This document shows, piece by piece, positions 23,342 to 29,612 of a stretch of DNA of 29,612 bases. The notes under the pieces were generated by a model. It saw nothing but the letters and a program-made list of their open reading frames with translations, was not told the origin of the DNA and ran no database searches. How positions within the stretch are numbered: position 1 is the stretch's first letter; each line of letters begins with the position of its first letter. Position numbers and translations under genes: made by a program. The stretch lies in NCBI GenBank assembly GCA_031422915.1, contig JANPEK010000030.1:1-29612 (forward strand). The letters are read 5' to 3'. The stretch is from JANMEX01 sp031422915. Lineage in GTDB: Bacteria > Pseudomonadota > Alphaproteobacteria > Rhizobiales > Rhizobiaceae.

Positions 23342-25483
23342 TCAGTATTTCAGCCGGTTCAGGTCGCGCAGCAGCTGCGTATCGCCCTTGCGCCGGACCG
23401 TCAGCGCGGAATTGAAGTTCAATTTCTGACGGAACTCTTCAGTCACGTCGCGGGCTTCGTTGATGTTTCGAACAACGTGTGGGCGGATGAAAATGATCAA
23501 TTCCGTTCGCGCGATTGTGTCTGTTTTATTCTTGAACAGGTTCCCGAAGAAAGGAACGTCACCAACAATCGGAACCTGCCCGCGATCCAGCGTGTTTCGC
23601 TCCTGAATCAGGCCGCCAAGCGCAATGCTCTCGCCGTCGTTGACTATGACTTTTGTCGAGAGTTTGCGCTGTTGAATTGTTGGTGAATCAATCCCTGATG
23701 TGGTTGTTTTTACAACACTTGAAACTTCCTGATCGATGTCAAGAAGCACACGACCGGAAGCGTTTACGCGCGGTGTAACCGTGAGGATTATACCGGTATC
23801 CTTGAGGGTAACGGAATTCACCACTGGTGCGCTTGCGCTTGCAACGCCGGTTGCCTGCTGTGTCACAATTGGCACCTGATCACCAACCTGCAGCGAGGCT
23901 TTTTGGTTGTTCAGTGCCATGATGTTCGGCGAAGAAACAATATTCACGTCGGTGATCGACGCGAGCGCATTGAGCGTTACCTGCAAGTCGCTTGAGACAA
24001 ATGACCATGCGGCGCCGGGGAGGCTGGCTCCGGCAAATCCGGACGCGACGTCTGAAAGGTTGAAACGGAACTTGCCGCTTTCGACAGCCCAGCGGATACC
24101 GAATTTCAGTTCATCGCTCAGCCTGACTTCAGCAATCACGGCTTCAATCATCACCTGTGTCGGCATCATGTCGAGCTGCCGGACGATTTGCTCTATCCGC
24201 TTGTATTCGCGTGCAGTGGTAGAAATCAGCAATGCATTGTTTTCAATGTCTGCAACAACTGACGGGCCTTTCTTGACGTCGGACGGCGAATAGGCGGCAG
24301 GCTGGAATGCTGCTGGCTGAATTTCCGGCTGTCCTTCACCGCTTTCCAGCGTTGTCGCTGTGAGATCGGGCGCTACGGGATTGGCTTGCGTCAAGGCAAC
24401 ATCAGTCTCTGAAGTTCCGCGCGAGAGAACAGATTGAAGGACTGCGGCAAGCTCTTTGGCAGGGCGGTTCTGGATTTGATAGACGAACAGCTGTTCATCA
24501 TTGGTGTTGGCCGTCTGGTCGAGCTTGCGGATCCACGCGTCAGCGCGGCGCAGATAGGCGGGCCGGGACGAGATCACGAGGACGGAGTTGAGCCGCTCAT
24601 TGGGGATGAAGCGGATGATGCCATTGTTTTCGCCCGTTGAACCGAACACCTGATCCAACTCGCTTGCCACTGCAGACGGCTTTGAGTTCTTCAGCGAGTG
24701 CAGCGCCACCGAGCGACCGCGCATCCAGTCAACATCAAAAACCGAAATCGCATCGCGCATTGCTTTGAGGTCTTGTGCATTTCCGGAAATCACAAGCTGG
24801 TTTCGTGTGGAATCAGATCGGATGATTGAGCCTTGCCGCGAAATCGGCTCAAGTATGGTCTTCATTTCCGCTGCGGCGATGTATGACAATTCAATAACCT
24901 GCACGTTCATGCCTGGCCCCAGCGGCGAGACGGACGGGATGGAAACAGCGGGGGTCGAAGCGAGGGCATCGGTGGAAGGGACAATTTGGTAGCCCGCGCC
25001 GCGCCGGACAATGGCTGCGCCGGAGACGGCCAGAGATGCTTCAAACAGGTCAACCAGCGCCCGCTTGTCCACCGCTGCGGCGGTCTGCAGTGAAATCGTT
25101 CCCTGAACGCGCGGATCGATTGAATAGCTGACGCGCAGAATATCGCCGAGCACACTTTTGGCAGCAGCAGCAATTGGCGCATTGACGAGGTTCAGTGTGT
25201 AGCCTTCGCCGCCAGAGGCTGGCGCGGCGCGCTCAATCTGCGGCGTTCTGGCTGACACAAATGTCCCGGCGCCCTCCTGATAGGCACCCGTAACACCCCC
25301 GCTGTCATTTGCTGACGCAGCCAACAGCCGGGAATAGGCAGGACCCGATTTCACTGGTTTGCCCGACGAATCAAGTGTGCGCATGGTGCTGGAAAAGAGA
25401 TCGTCGACGGAATTGCCCGCCGTGGATGTGCACCCCGTCAAACCGGCACAAACAACGACCGCACCAAGAACGAACCTGACCAT
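23342..25483 (-). CDS. gspD: Type II secretion outer-membrane secretin GspD (lipoprotein)
   Basis: Starting at MVRFVLGAVVVCAGLTGCTS the protein has 713 residues. LTGC is a lipobox, with Cys18 as the lipidated residue, so self-targeting to the outer membrane without a pilotin is plausible. N0 (YTLNLVNAPIAAAAKSVLGD), N1-N3 repeats (VIELSYIAAAEMKTILEP, VFVYQIQNRPAKELAAVLQ-like) and the secretin core (QVPIVTQQATG, LKDTGIILTVTPRV, GLIQERNTLDRGQVPIVGDV and FFGNLFKN, ELIIFIRPHVV) follow in order. The frame is open 20 codons upstream, but that part includes a tandem repeat and destroys the signal peptide. It is the first gene of the minus-strand secretion operon. Confidence 0.95.
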   Translation of the reverse strand: MVRFVLGAVVVCAGLTGCTSTAGNSVDDLFSSTMRTLDSSGKPVKSGPAYSRLLAASANDSGGVTGAYQEGAGTFVSARTPQIERAAPASGGEGYTLNLVNAPIAAAAKSVLGDILRVSYSIDPRVQGTISLQTAAAVDKRALVDLFEASLAVSGAAIVRRGAGYQIVPSTDALASTPAVSIPSVSPLGPGMNVQVIELSYIAAAEMKTILEPISRQGSIIRSDSTRNQLVISGNAQDLKAMRDAISVFDVDWMRGRSVALHSLKNSKPSAVASELDQVFGSTGENNGIIRFIPNERLNSVLVISSRPAYLRRADAWIRKLDQTANTNDEQLFVYQIQNRPAKELAAVLQSVLSRGTSETDVALTQANPVAPDLTATTLESGEGQPEIQPAAFQPAAYSPSDVKKGPSVVADIENNALLISTTAREYKRIEQIVRQLDMMPTQVMIEAVIAEVRLSDELKFGIRWAVESGKFRFNLSDVASGFAGASLPGAAWSFVSSDLQVTLNALASITDVNIVSSPNIMALNNQKASLQVGDQVPIVTQQATGVASASAPVVNSVTLKDTGIILTVTPRVNASGRVLLDIDQEVSSVVKTTTSGIDSPTIQQRKLSTKVIVNDGESIALGGLIQERNTLDRGQVPIVGDVPFFGNLFKNKTDTIARTELIIFIRPHVVRNINEARDVTEEFRQKLNFNSALTVRRKGDTQLLRDLNRLKY

Positions 25484-25896
25484 CACACCACCATGCCAAG
25501 CAATTTGGCCACGCAATCTGGCCACGCAATCCGGATATACCAAGCGTTGTGGTTTTGATTGCTGAAGGTGCAGAGTTGCCAGAATTGTCCACAGTTTATT
25601 GGTTTGGCAAGGTCGATTGGTTCGTCGAAAAGCAGCATATGGTGTTGGTTGTGCTCATTTTTCAGCTGGAGTTCAGCAAACACTATTGCTTGGGGGATAG
25701 TCAGTATTATTTTGAAAAAATTCCGAAATGGAAAATAAAATTGCGCATTTCTCGTCAAATCGATTGACACAGGTCTTTTTCATGGCAACCTATAAGTGAG
25801 TTAGTGTATACATACGCGGGAATCTGTGTGTAGTAGCAGCAATAAGGCTATGAATATTTTGGCACGTTTGCATACGCAGACGGGACTGGGGAAACC
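25484..25896. other. 413-base AT-rich divergent region between gspD and the RHS gene
   Basis: It separates the gspD operon and the RHS gene and should hold both promoters. Visible are a tandem 13-base repeat at 25506-25531, a TTGACA at 25764-25769 and a TATAAG at 25791-25796 on the plus strand. Those last two are 21 bases apart, too far for a standard sigma-70 promoter. The frames open here give no recognisable protein. Confidence 0.5.
25506..25531. repeat. Tandem 13-base direct repeat upstream of gspD
   Basis: TGGCCACGCAATC occurs twice without a gap (25506-25518 and 25519-25531), 23 bases upstream of the gspD start. It may be a doubled regulator half-site on the gspD leader or a recent slippage duplication. 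Confidence 0.75.
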
Positions 25897-28800
25897 ATGC
25901 GTTCATTCAAGATTACTTTTTCCGTATGCACACATTTTTTATGGTTGCGACTTGTCGGAATCACCATCTGTGGGTTCATCGCGTTGGTTGCAAGCAGCAA
26001 TCCGGCCATGGCAGGCGGAGAAGGCTTTCTTGGCTGGAAATCACAAGGGCTGTTCTTCTCATCTCCAGAAGCGGCCTGCTATAATGAATGGGATTATTAC
26101 ACAGGGCCCACCGCCAGCCGGTTTATCGGGGCAAAGCCCTACCCCGGCGGCAAGAATTTTTATCGGTGTCAATGGACATTCTTCATGCACGGTTGCCCGG
26201 AACCGGACCCGATCCTTCAAAGTTGCACAACTATCGGACCAAATGCAGTGTCGTTCGAGTGCGCGGCTGGGTACACACCAAACGGCGAAGATCAGTGCTT
26301 TGCGGATCCGGTGCGTGAAGGTGAAGGCTGTGGAGAACAAGGCGGGGTGGCTCAGCCGACCGGCCAACCAACCAATCCTGCGATAAGCAATCCGATCTTG
26401 CTGTCATCAGGTGCGAAACTCGAAACGAAAGTGGATTTTGCGACGGCGGATGGCAGGCTTTCAGTTGTTCGGAGCTACCGCAGCTCACCACAAAGATGGC
26501 AGTCTGATTTGGTTTTGTGGGCACCAGTCAATGGACAACTGTACGGATGGGGCTTCAACTTCTCCGTCGAATGGCACATTGATTCCTTTATTGGCACTCA
26601 AGGCTATGGCGGAACACTGTTTCTGCCAGACGGCCAATCATACGACTTCTTCCGCAATGGCTCCACGTTCACGACGGCAGCGTCGGGTCCTGACTATGCT
26701 CATAAGGTTGAGTTCGTCGGCACGCCGCCGGCCAGTTGGAGCGATCTGACCACAGCGGTTTCGCAGTGGAAAGTGACCGAGCTCAAGACCGGTCGCGTTT
26801 GGCTGCTGCACACGTTCCGGTATGATCCAAACGATTCAGCCACTGGCTATTCAATCGCCCGACCAATTTCAATCACGGAGGCCGATGGCTACGTGCAAAC
26901 ATTCAGCTATGGCTCAAAGGGCGAACTTGTATCAATTTCTGACAGTTATGGCCGCACACTTGGATTGACATGGCGGCAATTTGTGCCGTCGTTGGTCAAT
27001 GTCGCAGACATGCTGCCTTATCCTGAGGCTGTCGAGAAGATCACGCTGCCTGACGGAAGCTCGCTGAACTACACATATGACCCGCCTGCCGCCTCGCCAT
27101 CGAACGGCCACGCGAAACGGCTCGTTTCTGTCGCTCGAAAAAGCGCGTCAAACGTTACGGTGGAAACAATCAGCTACCACTATGAAGACACATGGTTTCC
27201 CAAATTTCTGACCGGGATAACCGACAGTCGAGGCATCCGCTTTGCCACATTCGCTTATGATGGTCAGGGCAGGGCGATTTCCAGCGAGCATGCAGGCGGT
27301 GTTGACAAGACGACGATTGCCTACAGTACAGCGGGCGCTGACCTAGTACGCACTGTGACAAATCCACTCGGCAAAACAACAATCTACACGTTTGCCAAGC
27401 CGCCAATCAGCCTGAAAAAGGGCGTCTACCTCCTCAAATCGGTGAACGGGCAAGCAAGCACCAACTGCGTCGCGTCCAATTCTTCCCTGACCTATCAGGA
27501 CGACGGTTTCTACGGGGCGAGCGTCTTCAAGGAAACCGAGACCGACGAAGAAGGCCGTGTCACCAAATATACGCGCGACACGTTGGGCCGTCCGCTGACC
27601 ATGGTTCGCGGTTTCGGCACGCCGTTGGCCGTAACCACAAGCTACACTTGGAACGCCGCATGGTCGACGCCGGGCCAGATCATTGAACCCGGGTTGACGC
27701 TGGATTACACCCGAAATGCGGCGGGGCAGCTTACGCAGGTCAAGGGCACGGACACGACAACGCAAACCGTGCCCTACGCGACCGCCGGGCAGATCCGCGC
27801 CACCAACTTCACCTACAGCGCCACCGGGCAGCTGTTCACCATTGACGGGCCGCTGGCGGGCGTTGGCGACAAGGTGACGTACACCTATGATCCGGCCAAC
27901 GGTTATGTGAAAACATTCACCAATGAGCTGGCGCAGGTGACCACGGTCAACACCGTCAACGGGCGCGGCCTTCCTACCCGAATCACCGATCCGAACGGCG
28001 TCATCACCGATTTCACATGGAACGAGATGGGCTGGCTGACGAGCCTCACCGTTGTGCCGGGGGCTACGCAGGCAAAGACCGACTTCGGCTACAATGCGGC
28101 GGGCGACCTGACCACGATCACAAGGCCGGGCGGCGGCGTGCTGACGATGGCTTACGACAATGCCCGGCGTCTGACCTCGATCAGCAACACGGCCAACGAG
28201 TCGATTGTCTACACCCGCGATCTGATGGGCAACATCACCAGGACCGAGGTGAAAGCGGGCGCGACCATCATTGCCCAGCGCAATGCAGTGTTCGACGAAC
28301 TTGGCCGCCTGATTCGCACCATTGGCGCGAGCGCAAGCCAGACTTGGGCATTCGGCTTCGACAAGACCGGTTCCTCGGGCGGCGATGCCAACGGCAACCT
28401 CATCTCGGTCACCGACCCGCGCTCGAAGGTCTGGTCGAACGGCTTTGATTCGCTGAACCGTCTGGCCACGCAAACCGAGCCCGGCCCGAACACCGTCACG
28501 CTGACGCGCAACGGCAAGGATGAAGTCACCGCCTACGCTGACCCGCGCAACCTCACCACCACCTACATCCGCAACGGCTTTGGCGATGTGATTCGCGAGA
28601 GCAATCCGGACACCGGCATCACGGACTACACCTATGATTCGCGTGGCCTCACGACGCAGATCAAGGATGCGCGGCTGGTCATTGCCAACATGACCTACGA
28701 CAATGCCGGGCGGATATTGACGCGCAGCTTTCCGGCAGCGACGGCGGAGAACGTCTCGTTCACCTATGACAGCATCGTCTCTGGCAACAAGGGCAAGGGC

Positions 28801-29612
28801 CGCCTGACGCAGCTGACTGATCCGGCGGGCAATTCGAAATTGGTCTACGATTCGCGCGGCAACCTCCTGTCGGAAACCCGCACCATCGGCACACTCGCCT
28901 ATGCGGTCACTTACACCTGGGACCTTGCCGACCGCTTGCTGACAATGACCTACCCGTCGGGCCGCATTGTCACCTATGTGCGCAATGCGCAGGGCCAGAT
29001 CACCGGCGTGACGACGAAGGCGAATGCCACGGCATCCGTCGTGACGCTGGCATCCAATGTCAAATGGCAGCCCAATCTGGCCGGTTTTGCAGGCGGGGCG
29101 GATGATGTGTTCGGCGCGGGCAATGCGGGCACGGCCACGCAGATTCAGGCGCTGCCGGGTAACGGCGGGCTTGGCAACATCGATCTGCTGCAATCGCTGA
29201 CCTATGGCAACGGGCTGATCCTGTGGAAAAACTTCAGCCAAGACAACGAACTTTACCAGCTGATCGTCGAAAACGGCGCGACGAAGATTATCAACCGGTT
29301 CCAGAACCGGTCGGACCTGACCAACCTCACCGGCATCGTCGACGGTCTGGCGGCAAACAACAACGAGGCGCTGACCTACACCGACCAATCCCGCTTGTCC
29401 GGCGCGACGTCCGCTGGCTCGCTTTATGGCACGCGCCTGTGGACCTATGACGCCAACGGCAACCGCCTCAGCGAAACGGCCAACGGTACGGTCAACAGCT
29501 ACACCTATCCAACCACAAACAACCGCCTGACCAATGTCAAACAGGGCACGACCACCACGCGGGCATTCACCTACGACGCTGCCGGCAACCAGACCCAAGA
29601 CCTGCGCGGCGC
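25897..29612 (+). CDS. Exported RHS/YD-repeat protein, N-terminal 1238 residues (continues past window)
   Basis: The frame is open from ATG 25897 (GGGGAAACC just upstream) to the window end, with no stop. Residues 1-39 form a long Sec signal peptide (LRLVGITICGFIALVASSNPAMA, cut before GGEG). Residues 61-145 hold seven cysteines (61, 91, 100, 110, 121, 134, 145), consistent with a disulphide-bonded extracellular region. A domain with NPILLSSGAKLETKVDF and RLSVVRSYRS then resembles the start of RHS shells. From about residue 300 onward many YD-type repeats appear (YDSRGLTTQIKD, YDNAGRI, YDANGNRL). RHS proteins form closed cocoon-like shells that usually encapsulate a C-terminal toxin. The C-terminus is outside the window. 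No VgrG/T6SS gene is near. The adjacent type II secretion genes suggest that export route (inference). Confidence 0.9.
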   Translation, partial: MRSFKITFSVCTHFLWLRLVGITICGFIALVASSNPAMAGGEGFLGWKSQGLFFSSPEAACYNEWDYYTGPTASRFIGAKPYPGGKNFYRCQWTFFMHGCPEPDPILQSCTTIGPNAVSFECAAGYTPNGEDQCFADPVREGEGCGEQGGVAQPTGQPTNPAISNPILLSSGAKLETKVDFATADGRLSVVRSYRSSPQRWQSDLVLWAPVNGQLYGWGFNFSVEWHIDSFIGTQGYGGTLFLPDGQSYDFFRNGSTFTTAASGPDYAHKVEFVGTPPASWSDLTTAVSQWKVTELKTGRVWLLHTFRYDPNDSATGYSIARPISITEADGYVQTFSYGSKGELVSISDSYGRTLGLTWRQFVPSLVNVADMLPYPEAVEKITLPDGSSLNYTYDPPAASPSNGHAKRLVSVARKSASNVTVETISYHYEDTWFPKFLTGITDSRGIRFATFAYDGQGRAISSEHAGGVDKTTIAYSTAGADLVRTVTNPLGKTTIYTFAKPPISLKKGVYLLKSVNGQASTNCVASNSSLTYQDDGFYGASVFKETETDEEGRVTKYTRDTLGRPLTMVRGFGTPLAVTTSYTWNAAWSTPGQIIEPGLTLDYTRNAAGQLTQVKGTDTTTQTVPYATAGQIRATNFTYSATGQLFTIDGPLAGVGDKVTYTYDPANGYVKTFTNELAQVTTVNTVNGRGLPTRITDPNGVITDFTWNEMGWLTSLTVVPGATQAKTDFGYNAAGDLTTITRPGGGVLTMAYDNARRLTSISNTANESIVYTRDLMGNITRTEVKAGATIIAQRNAVFDELGRLIRTIGASASQTWAFGFDKTGSSGGDANGNLISVTDPRSKVWSNGFDSLNRLATQTEPGPNTVTLTRNGKDEVTAYADPRNLTTTYIRNGFGDVIRESNPDTGITDYTYDSRGLTTQIKDARLVIANMTYDNAGRILTRSFPAATAENVSFTYDSIVSGNKGKGRLTQLTDPAGNSKLVYDSRGNLLSETRTIGTLAYAVTYTWDLADRLLTMTYPSGRIVTYVRNAQGQITGVTTKANATASVVTLASNVKWQPNLAGFAGGADDVFGAGNAGTATQIQALPGNGGLGNIDLLQSLTYGNGLILWKNFSQDNELYQLIVENGATKIINRFQNRSDLTNLTGIVDGLAANNNEALTYTDQSRLSGATSAGSLYGTRLWTYDANGNRLSETANGTVNSYTYPTTNNRLTNVKQGTTTTRAFTYDAAGNQTQDLRG

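Noticed and set aside
25764..25796. TTGACA and TATAAG as a promoter for the RHS gene
   Set aside because: The 21-base spacing is outside the usual sigma-70 range, so it is only mentioned under the intergenic region.
27343..29598. A 751-codon open frame on the minus strand opposite the RHS gene
   Set aside because: The product is Arg/Val/Gly-rich without recognisable motifs. The plus-strand frame encodes clear YD repeats and a signal peptide.

Overview
The window looks like chromosome of an alphaproteobacterium of the Hyphomicrobiales (Rhizobiales). The evidence is a RIME-type palindromic repeat, a UvrB with the long N-terminal extension and the NSLDEMTVGRTEVP tail seen in rhizobial UvrBs, a conserved rhizobial hypothetical gene beside tRNA-Leu, and overall GC-rich coding. 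I cannot name the genus.

Region 1 (1-7956) is an accessory metabolic cluster and the most interesting part. A minus-strand operon runs cupin, class I aminoacyl-tRNA-synthetase-like (MetRS-like) enzyme, flavin N-hydroxylase (lysine/ornithine monooxygenase family), class III (EctB-like) aminotransferase, DAO-family flavin oxidase, 2-oxoglutarate/Fe(II) dioxygenase and LysE-type exporter (cut by the window start). A divergent ArsR-type regulator sits beside it. Cupin + MetRS-like + N-hydroxylase + DAO oxidase is the diagnostic set of bacterial hydrazine (N-N bond) pathways of the s56-p1/triacsin type. Here it sits in a proteobacterium, with cupin and MetRS-like parts as separate genes, next to tailoring genes that suggest a new hydrazino or hydrazine-derived amino acid that is exported. 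No NRPS or PKS is visible.

Region 2 (8005-11804) holds tRNA-Leu(CAG) with a probable promoter, a conserved hypothetical gene, a RIME element, and a small AT-richer defence-like patch: a DUF3883 nuclease-like protein, a convergent ADP-ribosyltransferase-like protein, and a HigBA-like toxin-antitoxin pair. Region 3 (11805-14648) is uvrB, whose C-terminal tail carries a degenerate RIME read as protein.

Region 4 (15007-25483) is a type II secretion system in two convergent operons: gspL-gspM-gspC-like-gspK-gspE-gspF-gspH-gspI-gspJ on the plus strand, and gspD-prepilin peptidase-gspG on the minus strand. Region 5 (25897-end) is the start of a very large RHS/YD-repeat protein with a Sec signal peptide and a cysteine-rich N-terminal region. 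It is divergent from gspD and is a candidate substrate of that secretion system.
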